Below are positions 1-16,500 of a DNA stretch of 64,000 bases, one piece after another; positions within the stretch are counted from its first letter, which is position 1; each line of letters begins with the position of its first letter. Source of the DNA: Oscheius onirici. Lineage: Eukaryota; Nematoda; Chromadorea; Rhabditida; Rhabditidae. The stretch is taken from the NCBI GenBank assembly GCA_932521025.1, contig OW051471.1:10850001-10914000 (forward strand), written 5' to 3'. The translations under genes and the position numbers were made by a program. Under the pieces are notes generated by a model, which was not told where the DNA came from, searched no databases, and saw only the letters and a program-made list of their open reading frames with translations.

Positions 1-61
1 CGATAGATTCGAAAAGCATCATGTGCTGAATTCACATTGAGCTCTGTAGGCTTTTCTCTCA

Positions 62-1489
62 ATGGCTCAAGAAGAGTTTCGAAACGACAGCGATGTACAC
101 ATTTCCAAGGTAAGATCTAGTTTTTAACATAAATTCGAGAATTTCAGCTGAGTGATCGAGAATTTCAAAATAAGAAAGGCCATCTCACTGCCGTACTCGG
201 ATCTCTCAGAAATAAATTTGAGATGGATCAGTATTTTGCGGTACTCGAAAAGCGGTCTCAACTGGTTGTCCCTCTTTCAAATCCGGTCAACTTACAACAC
301 ATTTATAACACAGACTTTCTTGCAATTGTTTCCAAGGCAAGTTTTTCTTCCCATAGTTGTGAATGGCCCATTTCAGATGCACTCACGGGCCTTTGTTCGT
401 TCAATGAGGCTCAACAGGAACATTAACCAGCTCATCTGCAAGAATTTGGCCAACTTTAGCATTCGGATTAGTCGAGGAAGTTTGCGATTCGTTAGGCTTC
501 GATACGATGTGAGTATCTTTTTTTTCTCTTTCGCTGTTTCTCAGTCTTTCTCACTCGGTTTTCTGCCAATCTTTGTCATCCATTTTTGATGTAACTTGTT
601 CCAGACAGATGACACTGAAATTGTTTTTGCTCGAGAAACTCCTTTTTTGGGAGATTATTCCTCAACACTGAAAGATCTCACCTCGATTCTACCGTTCTCC
701 TTCACAACGAATTCTTGGGATGGAAAGGCTTTACGCGGCCTTTTGAATCAAATGAAATGGCCATTCACAAATCTCGTCTTTGAGTGGAAAGTTTATGTAA
801 AAGCCGCCAGCATTGCTGGCAACGTTGGGGTAGTGAAACCCTGGATGCTAGGTTCGAGCTCCTGTGGTTGGTATTCGTTCAAAGATTGGGAAATGGCCAG
901 AGTTTTGGTAAGGAACATATACAGGCCAAGGTAGACAACTTATTTCAGAACATGAAACAAGTATCAATCTACAGTTTCAATGCAGAACCTGGTGATCTGG
1001 AAAGTCTGCTAGATTCTTTTGAGTATGTGTATGTTGACCGCCTACGTGAGTCTGCACTGCCGCAACTTGTTCAAGTTGTCCAGGTATTACATAATACGTA
1101 TACTTCCTAGTGAATTCTTCCAGAGCTGGAAATCTGGAGACTGGAATCACAAAGCAACCGAGTTCCATGGGCACATGTATACACCGCCGACTGTCTTTAA
1201 ATCAGCAATTCTCGGACTCGGAACATTCGACCACTTTTCTTCGATATACTACACGACAATTCTCATTCAAAGCCCAGACAAGACCTTCCTTGTTATTATT
1301 AGGTCTCCTTCCCTGTACAATTCTTGTTCTTTCCTTATGCTCCCGAACATTCGCACGCTGAATGATCTGGTTTCCTTTACGAAGCTCGATGATGGTCGCG
1401 TAATGGATTTTTCTGGCTACAATGGAGATCCCGACGCTGAGCTAGATCCCAAGGCTTACTGCGACCTCTTACGGGCTTATTACCAGTGA
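62..1489 (+). CDS. Unassigned protein, F-box/FBA-like architecture
   Basis: A multi-exon gene that I cannot name firmly. The first ATG gives MAQEEFRNDSDVHISK, followed by a 36-nt intron. The exon at 148-336 ends in a GC donor (intron 337-376), and further exons follow at about 377-508, 605-909, 951-1083 and 1124-1489, all joining in frame for roughly 360 residues. The N-terminal part (LQHIYNTDFLAIVSK, then a basic helix) and the later strand/helix pattern (LESLLDSFEYVYVDRL, ending in SWKSGD before a new strand) resemble nematode F-box proteins with an FBA_2/FTH-type region, which are substrate adaptors of SCF ubiquitin ligases. That is inference from layout, not a motif match. No signal peptide or membrane segment is seen. 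ATAAAT lies about 10 nt after the stop. It could also be an unrelated nematode-specific protein. Confidence 0.5.
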
Positions 1490-2105
1490 TTGTCTCTCAT
1501 AAATATTAGTTATTAAAACATGTTCGGCCCTGCTCCTGCCATCCGGAGAGACCCTTTTTGAATCTCCCCTCTTCACTATTACCTAACTTGTCAGACTGGC
1601 TCTCTGACTGGTTAGCTGGTCGTCTTTCTTGAATAAAGGCCAGAGAATTTTCCAGGGGCGTCTTCCAGTCAAAATCGCTTCCTTCTTCGGGACGATCACG
1701 CCGTTTTGTTTTTGTTGGGATTCCCATGCAAACATCCCGCCAATTCTTGACTACCATATTCCCGCGGCTGCGCGCCCAATTCAAACCTCATGTCCCCAGT
1801 TCTATCGTGGGTCAAGTCTCGTGCGATATAATTCTTCACTTTCTTTTGTAAAATAAACCTCATAAAATCAATCAAGTCTTCAATATCTACCGATCATAAC
1901 AGTTTTCAGCATCAAATCTGTCCTATGGTAACTCTGTCAGACGGTGGTCAGCGGCATCACAACAAGATCTTGGCAGCTAGTCTTCTAGAATAGTTTCTAT
2001 TTCAGTAATAATGACAAAGTGAAAGTTACAAAACAAGCAAGAAGCATGTTTTTTTACGTCAAAAGGAATGAGAAAGTTTGTAACAACAAGGGAAGAAGCA
2101 GGCTT
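1490..2105. other. Intergenic spacer between convergent genes
   Basis: This is the shared 3' space of the plus-strand gene ending at 1489 and the minus-strand gene ending at 2106. A 92-codon minus-strand frame at 1506-1784 has no recognisable domain. No RNA gene or repeat was recognised. Confidence 0.5.
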
Positions 2106-3124
2106 CTACAGAACAGCTAGATGAAGCACGACATCTGTTTCACCAGTATAAGCAGTGAGAGTGGTTCCATCATTCAACTCCTTACCTAAAGCTCGGATTC
2201 AGAGAAGACGAAAAAGTACAAACCTTTAAAGAAGAGTCTCTGCTTCTCAATCTTTATTCCCGTCTGCTGCATGACTTCATCTTTGATGGCCGAAATGTGA
2301 CAGCAACCGCAAAAATTGTACTTGAACTTCTTTGCATTCTTCAGAAGAACCGTCACATGCTTTCTAATGCATCCACCGAGTCTCAAGACAAGGTGGATAG
2401 TGGCTTCTTTCAAAATGTCATATGACCGGAGAATGTGCTCGTCCTCGAGGTTTTTTCCTCCAAAGACCAAACGCTGCAGATGCGGAGGAATGCCTTCTTT
2501 GACATAAATTTTCTCTTTAATTTCCTCGACTTTGTTACTGCCCTTTACTTCCAGCGACTTTGATTTTCCAACAAGATCCCGATAGAAGATTTGGTACTCG
2601 CTCTCAATCTAAACGACTTCCTGGGAAAATATTGGAGGTTAACTCACTTTCACCATCTTGTAGACCAGAGGCTTTCCAAAAGTAAGATCTCCTATAGTTG
2701 TGGTTCCTTAAAGAATGCTCCAGTAGTTTCAAATTGTTTTGCAATCACAACTGTTTTCATTCGTTTCGAGACCCATTTATCACACAAATTTAAGGTTTAG
2801 CTGCAGTTTAGCTGTTACTGGCTGAGTATCTAATGGTTGCGTGCTTGGTGCGAGGAAATGTGTCCCGCAACGAATAAAAACGGTTACTGTATCACCTTCG
2901 TCAAGCTGAACAGAATTCAGCGGTTTTTTGGAGAGCGAGAGAACAGAAAACCTACCGGGTAAAACAAGATGAAAATTGTTCCCAGAGACCCCAGTCACTC
3001 GTGAGACTGTAGCTCGAATGTCACTCATAGTTGTAGTTGGAGAACACTTGATTCCGATGTTGGACACATGGCATCCTTGAGGCTCCTCAGCGGGGAATAA
3101 GTCCTCGATCGTGATGAGTACCAT
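2106..3124 (-). CDS. Tandem ubiquitin-like domain protein (paralogue A)
   Basis: Encodes at least three consecutive ubiquitin-fold units. Unit 1, from the start at 3124 (directly after TTGTTCAG, a likely trans-splice acceptor), is highly diverged (IKCSPTTTMSDIRATVSRVT, then LVLPG, then an intron, then TVTVFI). Unit 2 (about 2395-2610) is clearly ubiquitin-derived: KEGIPPHLQRLVF, GGKNLEDEHIL and HLVLRLGG align with KEGIPPDQQRLIF, AGKQLEDGRTL and HLVLRLRGG. Unit 3 follows without a linker and finishes after a short intron (donor near 2226, acceptor near 2187) with FFKGKELNDGTTLTAY and VVLHLAVL, then stop. The last unit has no C-terminal Gly-Gly, so the protein cannot be a ubiquitin precursor in the usual sense. 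The exon linking units 1 and 2 (about 2640-2710) is uncertain. It is a paralogue of the gene at 4049-5633. The cellular role is unknown. Confidence 0.75.
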
Positions 3125-4048
3125 TCTGAACAAAGGCTTAGTAACAAACCCAATAAATGAGAAGCGACTCGTAAGGCGAAAGAGTACAATCCTGTGACCC
3201 CGAAATCGTAAATCGATCGCACAAGATAAGTTAATACCATGGTTAACGTCAGACGCTGTGTTAGTCTGTTTTCGTGTCTTGACCCTGTATAATTACGCCG
3301 TGTCGTTTATCATATCAGTGATGGCGACTGGTACTGGAGTGCTGTCGAGAGAAATAAACGAATGTTTACCATTTATTTGAAGCACATTCGATCAACATTG
3401 ACAATCGTTTCCAACACATGTGAATCCACAATCTTCAGACGCTGAATGAACTTTGATTTTCTTCGATAGTACGGTAGAAACCACAACGAAATCACTCTAC
3501 TACTAAAGCACAGTGGTGTCTGTGGTGGACTCTGTTTATGTTTGTCCGGGCCCTCAAATGGTCGCGACAAGTCGGAAATTGTCGAGCTAAGATAATTAGC
3601 TTTGAACTTGGAGTGAGAACGAGGTAGTCATGAGAAGTTAGGTTTTGTCAAAGGATCAGGCGATTTGAATGGGAATCTAGAACTTGGACAGAATTTATGT
3701 CGTACTTCTGAGCGCCGCAGGCGCCTGTGCGCGACAGCCGTCGTAGACGGCTGGTCTATCTATCACTAAAGGACGATGGTGTCTGGCGTTTAACTGGTTT
3801 TTTTTTGACCGGAACGACGAGATTCGTCGCGGCATGTCAGAAATTTTCAGGATTAGAGTCACTTTTGAACTTCGCATCGTCCCTTTAATCTTGGTCGACT
3901 AATCTTCGACTAGTGTATGTACATAAAAGCCCCAAGCTTTATTGACCAACTGCAGAAAGGAAAACAAATAGAAAAATTAACAATGTGGCCTCATACAGCT
4001 CATGCAAACGTTCTCTTGGAATTACATAAAAAAAAAAAAATTCAAAAT
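3125..4048. other. Spacer between the two ubiquitin-like genes
   Basis: No convincing exon is seen. It holds the upstream region of paralogue A, including the TTCAG just before its ATG, and Helitron-like repeat ends at about 3489-3800. Confidence 0.5.
3489..3765 (+). mobile_element. Helitron-like non-autonomous repeat, copy 1
   Basis: Begins TCTACTACTAAAGCACAGTG and continues with a block (GGTGTCTGTGGTGGACTCTG, then TTTGTCCGGGCCCTCAAAT) that recurs at 19577. The right end holds two GC-rich hairpins (GCGCCGCAGGCGCC and GCCGTCGTAGACGGC) followed by TGGTCTA. A second truncated left end (TCTATCACTAAAGGACGATG) starts immediately at about 3764, so copies are nested or in tandem. The TC-start and the hairpin near the 3' end fit Helitron-type termini. 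No coding capacity is seen. Confidence 0.45.
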
Positions 4049-5633
4049 TCAAGTTGAGCTAGGACTCAACAACCACGACGGCACAGACTTCTGTATTCTT
4101 GATAACAGAGAGTTGAGAGGAGCTTCAGGCTTCTTTTCCACGACGTGAATCACCGATCCATTTACAATTCCGTACTCTTGTAGAATGCCTTCGTCCGAGA
4201 TGCGTTTTCCTGGAATGTTGTGGCATGAAATTTGGTTTGCTTGCTACCTTTGAAAATCAGACCTTGTCGAGAGAATGGAACTCTTCCCTTTGTCTGAATC
4301 AAATTCTTCAGAACTCGAACGGAAGATGTGGGGCTCAGCGGGAATATCTCAATAAATTTCTTCGATAATGGGTCCATTACGCGGACTTGAATGAGGGCTT
4401 GGGGCTCCTGAAATAAGTGTACTTTATGACCAAAAGAAGCAAGTTACTTCTTGAATTCAGACCATCTCGAAATGTGGCGGTCCTGAGCAGCAGAGGTCAC
4501 AATAACCATCATTATCGTCATCCACGGTTTGGGTTTCTAAACCAAGAGAGACATTAGCGAATAGAGAATTACCAGAGCACCAGAGATTTCTAGAAGCACT
4601 GCTGCCTTGGGCAGACCCTATCAAGCCAAACATTAGATAACCAGTCCGATTTTTTGAGTAACCGAAAGGAAATTTTAGATAGAAAAGAACAGTCAATTCA
4701 TGTCCTCTCGGCATATGTACCTGCTTGTGTACCTTGTGCACATATGTACCTGCTTGTGGAAGTGGTCTGATTACCATCATTATGTTAGACGAAGAAGTGA
4801 AGTTGTAGAGCCCGACTTCATTTTCCAATGCCTTGCCTAAACAAAGATCAACTTCAACATTGGATTGTTTTCTATCTGCAAAATCAGTCTCTGTCTGGCT
4901 GAAGGAATTCCGGCTTTCTCCTCAATGATCTCTTTTAATGTTCCATATTTTTTGATTTGAATGGTCATCTTTTGACCATTAATATCCATGATGGTGATCG
5001 GAAACTTGGGCTCGAACTTTTAAAAAAACTTTTTTCTGGGGAAAACTTGGTAAGGTACCTGTCATCTTCATGACGAGTTGGAGACTAGGACACAAGTCCG
5101 TGTATATCAGGCCGTCTGAAAAACGGTTTTTATTCCATGTAGGCTTTGTGATATTGCGGTTCTGAGCCCAGCGACTCGCAATGAGATGATAAAATATTCT
5201 CTTAGTGATGAGAGTTAAGCATTGTTCCATCTTATAGGAGGAGACAATAAGACCGAACTTTCAGCTTGTGGGCTGACAGATTGTGGGGAGCGGAGTGGCT
5301 ATCGAATCCATACTTTGAACTCCAAAAAACGTGTGTAAAATACATAAAAAAACAATTCTTGAAAAAAATCTCAGTGAACCACGGCTAGCCCAAAACTGAA
5401 GAATCGCAACCCTGCAAAGACTACTTCCCAAAATTAACAAGCCTGTTCCTGCTAGACAAAAAAAACATACCGTGGGGAGTCAGAATAAAACACTGGACTG
5501 GTACGCCAGTTATCTGGGAGACCTTTCCTTCAATATCTCGAAGTGGCGTCGTCGGCGAACAATCAATGACGATCTCGGAAACAGCGAGTGTCTGATACGG
5601 TCTCTGGTAGAAAAAATCAGTAACACGAACCAT
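4049..5633 (-). CDS. Tandem ubiquitin-like domain protein (paralogue B)
   Basis: A second multi-ubiquitin-fold locus. The first unit starts at 5633 (SEIVIDCSPTTPLRDIEGKV, QITGV) and matches unit 1 of the gene at 2106-3124. A fragment near 5058-5126 (LIYTDLCPSLQLVMKM) looks like the end of a second unit. The third unit reads ITIMDINGQKMTIQIKKYG, EEKAGIPSARQRLIL and then, across a junction, GKALENEVGLYNFTSSSNIM. The last unit (about 4052-4405) reads VRVMDPLSKKFIEIFPLSPT, LIFKG, intron, KRISDEGILQEYGIVNGSVI and ends in an approximately 25-residue serine-rich tail without Gly-Gly. The exon structure between 4720 and 5370 is not settled: unit 1 can stop at 5371, and the junction near 4880 has no canonical donor. 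It may therefore be one gene, two genes, or partly decayed. Confidence 0.65.
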
Positions 5634-6682
5634 TCTTTAGGAATCTGAAAGGTAGGTTTGACTGCGGAGGGCAAGAAACTAAGAAAGAGAGCGATTGCAG
5701 GAGGAATTATTGAGGAAAGTGATCCCCCGTGGCCGTTTTTGCCCTCTTTTTACGGGGCAGCTCTCTGGCCTCTGAACTGCGGGAACGGCCAAAACATAAT
5801 ACCAGCGGGAATCCTTAGTCTTAGTGAAAGCAATGCTCTGCTCAGTTCAGCAGAATTTAAATTCGGATAAAGTGTGAGGGAGAGTCTATCTTGTCTATCT
5901 CCAGGTCAGACTTGCCCGAGTTTTCTGGTATCATTTGAGTATTCTTTTCAACGCAAAATACCTAAATTGAAGTGAAAGAGGTTGGTGAGAGAGACAAAAA
6001 GTATTGAGAACAGACTTTATTGAAAGAATGAAAGTGGTGAGAGAGCCGCGAGGGGCAGCCCTTTTATTGGGCAGATATCGTCTGGGAATACAGATGTGAG
6101 AAAATTGGATCACGAGAACTATGATGTCGTAAAGAAGAAGCTGTCTCTCAGATTGCAAAAATAAAGATTTCAAAAAGCATGTACATTTTATTACTTGAAT
6201 AAATAAACAGTATGGAGAGAGAACTGAACCGGCTGTCTACTGGATAGCACGCTAGGGGTGAAGAGATTGGAAGAGCATCACAATGAGAAAGGGGATAGAT
6301 CGGAAAAATAAGGAACTGTTCCCTCTATATATACAGATTACGAATAATCTACAAGAAATATGGGTGGTCCAAAGTCACTTTGATTGATTCCTGGGAAGGT
6401 TCTGAACGTGTGTGGTCAAGGTGGCGCGCCATCAGACTGTTCACTTTCAAGGCCAATTTAGAGCCGAATAAATGATTTTTCGGCTTTATGATGTACTAAA
6501 AAGTTGTAGTATTTTAAAAACTGAACAACTTTTCAGAACATCGCAGAGCCGAAAAATGTAATCTTGAGCTCCAAAAATGGGTGAAAAATGTTACAGTTCT
6601 CATGGCGCGCCACTTCAAACAAACCGTCTCGAACCCTTCAAAAAACCATCAAAATAACTTGTAGGAAAGTGAAAAAGCATGA
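5634..6682. other. Intergenic region upstream of paralogue B and downstream of sel-5
   Basis: Contains a likely trans-splice acceptor (CCTTTCAG, RC of about 5645-5652) for the gene starting at 5633, AATAAA-like motifs on the minus strand near 6015, and the inverted repeat listed at 6421-6613. No exon was recognised. Confidence 0.45.
6421..6613. repeat. Short inverted-repeat element (GTGGCGCGCCAT termini)
   Basis: The left arm GTGGCGCGCCATCAGACTGT and the right arm, read in reverse complement as GTGGCGCGCCATGAGAACTG, bound about 190 bp. Internal copies of GAGCCGAAAAATG/CATTTTTCGGCTC-like sequence extend the fold-back. It fits a MITE; no coding content is seen. Confidence 0.5.
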
Positions 6683-12478
<5,796 letters not shown>

Positions 12479-13513
12479 GAGCCTCGTGGAGCCTAAAATC
12501 GATAGAGTTTGTTAAATTGGAAGAAAACAAGAGAATGAATCAGAGGAGAGCCGGTCAGCGGAGGTTACCGTGAGCGGTTTAATCGCTCGACGTCAGAGTG
12601 AAAATGGCAAAGTTGAGGGACGCAATTGCGTATCGTTCAGTAGCTGGGAGAGTGGTAATTGAGTTTTGAAGACCTTTTATGATTCGATTTATGGAGAGGA
12701 CAGGTCTGGCAGGTCGGGGGGATTTGCAAATTGCGAATTTTTAGAAGCATAAAATGGCTATCGAATGTGAGGAAGTAATAGGGAAGGAGAAACCAACCAA
12801 ACAACACTATTTCGTCCAGAGCTTTACTAGCAACTAAACTGTATTGAGCAACATGCATTGAACATATTTATGTCATTCATTCAGACCTTGGCAATTTTCA
12901 CAAAACACTGATTATGAGTCCTTCCAGCAGCGAGTGTTTGTGGTTGTCCACCTGACCCTATGAAAAATGTTGGCCGGTGTGTTCATTGCCCTCACGAAAA
13001 ACTCATACCAGTTCTCCAGTTACCAATATTCATGCGTTCCTTCTTCGCTCAAAGATCAAACAATTTTCAGTACATTTGTGTGAAAAGTAACAGATACTGA
13101 CCGTATTAGTTGCTGTCGGCCTATAAACTGCATTGAAAATCTTCTGGAACGTCAAAACAGTAGCTCTATCACCATCGGTAGCACGTCGGAAAGATGGGCT
13201 GAAAAGTACCCGTGAGAGGGTCTGTCGGTACCCCTTTCCCTACAAGCTGGGCGATTTAGGTCGACGGCCTTCTATCCGCCTTGAAACTGCTTACAGACCC
13301 AAAGAATCCAAAGGGGGGCCGATATCGACTGAACATCGGAATTTACCCGACGAGAGGATGCTTTATCAGTGCAGTTGCTCTCAAAGAAGCTTTGCTAGAA
13401 CTTATTAAAATATATTGCCATTAGAAAAAAAGAAAACTGCCATTAAAAATATATTGCCATTAGTTTTTTTTCACATAGCTTTTTGGAAGTTTTTTTGGCA
13501 AGCTTCTCTCTGG
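12479..13513. other. Divergent promoter region of sel-5 and the tyrosine kinase gene
   Basis: About 1 kb between the two start codons. A 91-codon plus-strand frame (13133-13408) has no recognisable domain. An 18-bp direct repeat sits at the right edge. No RNA gene was recognised. Confidence 0.5.
13405..13462 (+). repeat. 18-bp direct repeat upstream of the tyrosine kinase
   Basis: Two copies of AAAATATATTGCCATTAG separated by about 20 bp, about 50 bp before the chosen ATG. It could be a promoter element or simply a local duplication. Confidence 0.6.
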
Positions 13514-16500
13514 ATGGCGGACGATGGCAAGAAGCATGACGAGAATGGCCTACGGTTTGGGAAGGATTGGTTCGACATGGAGCCGTATTCGATCGAGGAG
13601 CCCATGAAGGAAATGGAACTGGAGGACGAGAAGCCCTTTGGAGAATTCGGTAAGTTCTTTCAAGTTTCATTTTCTAAAGTTTCGTCTACAGACATCCCCA
13701 AATCGGCACAACGACTCAATTTGAAAAAGGGACAGCTAGCCTTGATCCCGAACCATGTGACATACGACAATATGGAAGGAAAGATACTGGAAGAGTCGGA
13801 CAGTGCTTCCGATCCCGAAGAAGATGAGCTCGAATGGATGGAGGAAGAGGGCACAGAATTTGTCGACTACACGGCAGCAATGGCCAGACTGAGGATCGAC
13901 CACGATGGGAGCATCATCGATTGGAGTGTCAGCTTTCCCAGTCAAGAATCTGCTGGTGACTTTGCTGTCGTGTCCTCTGACGGTCAATCGGCCGAAATTG
14001 AATGTCGTCTGCTGTTCGATTACCATTCTGGCTACTCTCTACTCGATTTGGATCTCATCGGTGGACAGAAACTTCTCATCTCTGCTGAGGAATACGAGTG
14101 GGTCTTTCTACCGTAAAACCTCTATTAGGAGCCCCCCTTACGTAAATACGCAACTACGTATTCACGTTTTTCACGGTCAAGACGACATTTTTCAGCTTTT
14201 TGGTGTTCTGTAAAGATGTAGAGGATGTCAGCGGCTACAACATTGCAGAACATAACAAAATCAGAAAATGCCGTCTTGACCCCAAAAAACTTGAGTACGT
14301 AATTGCGTATCTTATGTAAGGGGGCTTCTAATAGAGGTTGTACGGTAGTTCCCCCCAACAAAAACTTTTAGAACGTTTCTGCTCGGTCAAGAAGACGACG
14401 AGGAATGGAAGCAGCTCGGTCTACCTACAGGCTATATCCGTGGCCAAAAGTACAGTCTCGTCCGAAATTCCGAGTTCTTCCTGACGAATCCTCTCGGCCT
14501 CGTCCCATCCAGCTATCTAGTCTCGGAGCACTTCTATCTCTCTCATCCGAGCATCTTCATATACCCAAATTGGTATCTGGGCATCTGTTCCTTCGACCAA
14601 GCTCTCGACTACCTCATGGGAGAGAGTCACGTCTGTCGCGAGGGCCTCTTTGTCCTTTTCTCGCCAAGATGGCTGAATCTGGATCCGGAAGAGTCGCGTC
14701 CCTTCATTCTTCTCATGTTGACTAGCAGAGACGAGGAAGCGATGAAGAATATCAGACTGGCGGGAAACGAGACTCTGAACAGTTAGATTCCTTCCACATT
14801 GATCTGAAGAGTTTTTTTTTTAGATTTCGAACCAAAGTTTGAACAAATGATGAAGCATGCTGATCGTACAGACGCGGCTGCTATTCGAAAGATGAAAGGC
14901 AAGGAATTGGAACTGAGGTACGGTGACGAAGAGGATATGGATAAGTGGAAAGTGAAGAGAACGACGCCGAAAACTGAGACTACGGATACGATTGGGACAA
15001 CTACGACAGGAGCAACGTTCTCGATGAGACGAAGTGAAAAGAAATCACGGAAAAAGTTAAAGCAGAAGGCTAAAGGAAGTCAGACCCCGGTCATTGGAGC
15101 AGAGACGGTGCATATGAATCCGGACAGGGCTCGTTGGCAGACCACCATGGTTTTTTTTTATTTCTTACAACAACAATCTATTTTAGATCAGAGAAACTGC
15201 CAAGAAGCTGAAGAAGCCGATCAAGAAACCGGTCAAGAAGAAGACAGGCAGTCAAAAAGGAGAGGAAGACCTACTTCTGGAGATCAGAAAGCCCAAGAAG
15301 AGGGACGAAGAAAAGGTCCGTGTTCGCGATCCGATGGTCACGAGTCGAGTGATGCCAAAAGTTCTGGCAGACGAGCCTTTATTTGAGACCATCGCCGCCT
15401 TGACCACTTTTCCCTACGCCGTTATGCCCTACACGATCAAACGCAGCTATAGCGGAGATTTTGAGCTGTTTGGAAAGCGCTATCCGACGCTGTATCATTT
15501 GGTCCTTGAACTCTCCCAGAATCAGTCCGAGCTCCAGCATCGTCTTCTGGTTGATCGTTTCGTCAAGCCGCCGCCATTCAACGTCGTTCCGATGGAGCCG
15601 CCTCTGCGAAGAGTAAAGAGGAGTCCAAATGCTCTTCCGATGAAATGTGAACAATGGGCCACGAACGACTTTTCGACGGTGACTGAGCCCTTCTACTATA
15701 CACCTTTGGTAGACTATACGGTCCGAAGCTTTGCCAACAAGACGAAGAAGCTGTTGAGAAAAGTAACGAGACTGATGACTGAGAAGACGAAAAACGAGAA
15801 GCTATTGAAGAAGAAAGAGGTTCCTCCGGATGAACATTCTCTTCGTTTCGATCCTCGAATTGTTGTAGACAAGGAGAAGATTGGAGGCAACATGACACTG
15901 CTCGGTTCCGGCAACTTTGGCAAAGTCTACAAGACGATATTGAAGATAGGAGACGAGTCGACTGTCCGAGTTGTGATTAAAGAGTTCCGAGTTCAGTCGA
16001 CCAGTCCGGACAAACAGCTGGCCTTTGTACAAGAGATTGAAGCTGCATCGGTCAGTTTTTTTGGTAATACTCGAGCTGGCAAATTTTTAGCGCGTCAACC
16101 CCTAGTGTTAATTTTTGATGTTTTTACCCATTTTCCACCCATTTTTACACTTTCTGAGTGTCTTTATCGAAATCTGCGGTTAAAACAACTCCCAGAATGT
16201 GAAAAGCGCAAGGAGAAACCTTTGATTTTCAAAGAAAACTCGTGGGAACAGTAGTAGGCCAGGCAAAGATTGCCTGGTTCGCTCAAATTTCGAGCAGTTT
16301 TTGCATTCTAGGGGTTGTTTTAGGCGTAGAATTCGATAAACATACTTAGAAAGTGTAAAAATGGGTGGAAAATGGGTAAAAACATCAAAAATTAACACTA
16401 GGGGGTTGCCAGCTCGAGTATTACCAGTTTTGTTTTCTTATAAAACCTATAAAAATCGCTTAGGCTGTCTGTCACGTGAACATTGCCAAGTTTTACGGCG

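Noticed and set aside
1506-1784. 92-codon minus-strand frame considered as a transposon relic
   Set aside because: RDRPEEG-type sequence loosely recalls RTE tails, but the W/R spacing does not fit and no second motif was found.
5658-5870. 70-codon plus-strand frame
   Set aside because: No domain and no splice or start support; it falls in spacer upstream of the minus-strand ubiquitin-like gene.
13133-13408. 91-codon plus-strand frame before the tyrosine kinase
   Set aside because: No domain, no splice context, no similarity to any family I know. It may be chance or an old pseudogene.
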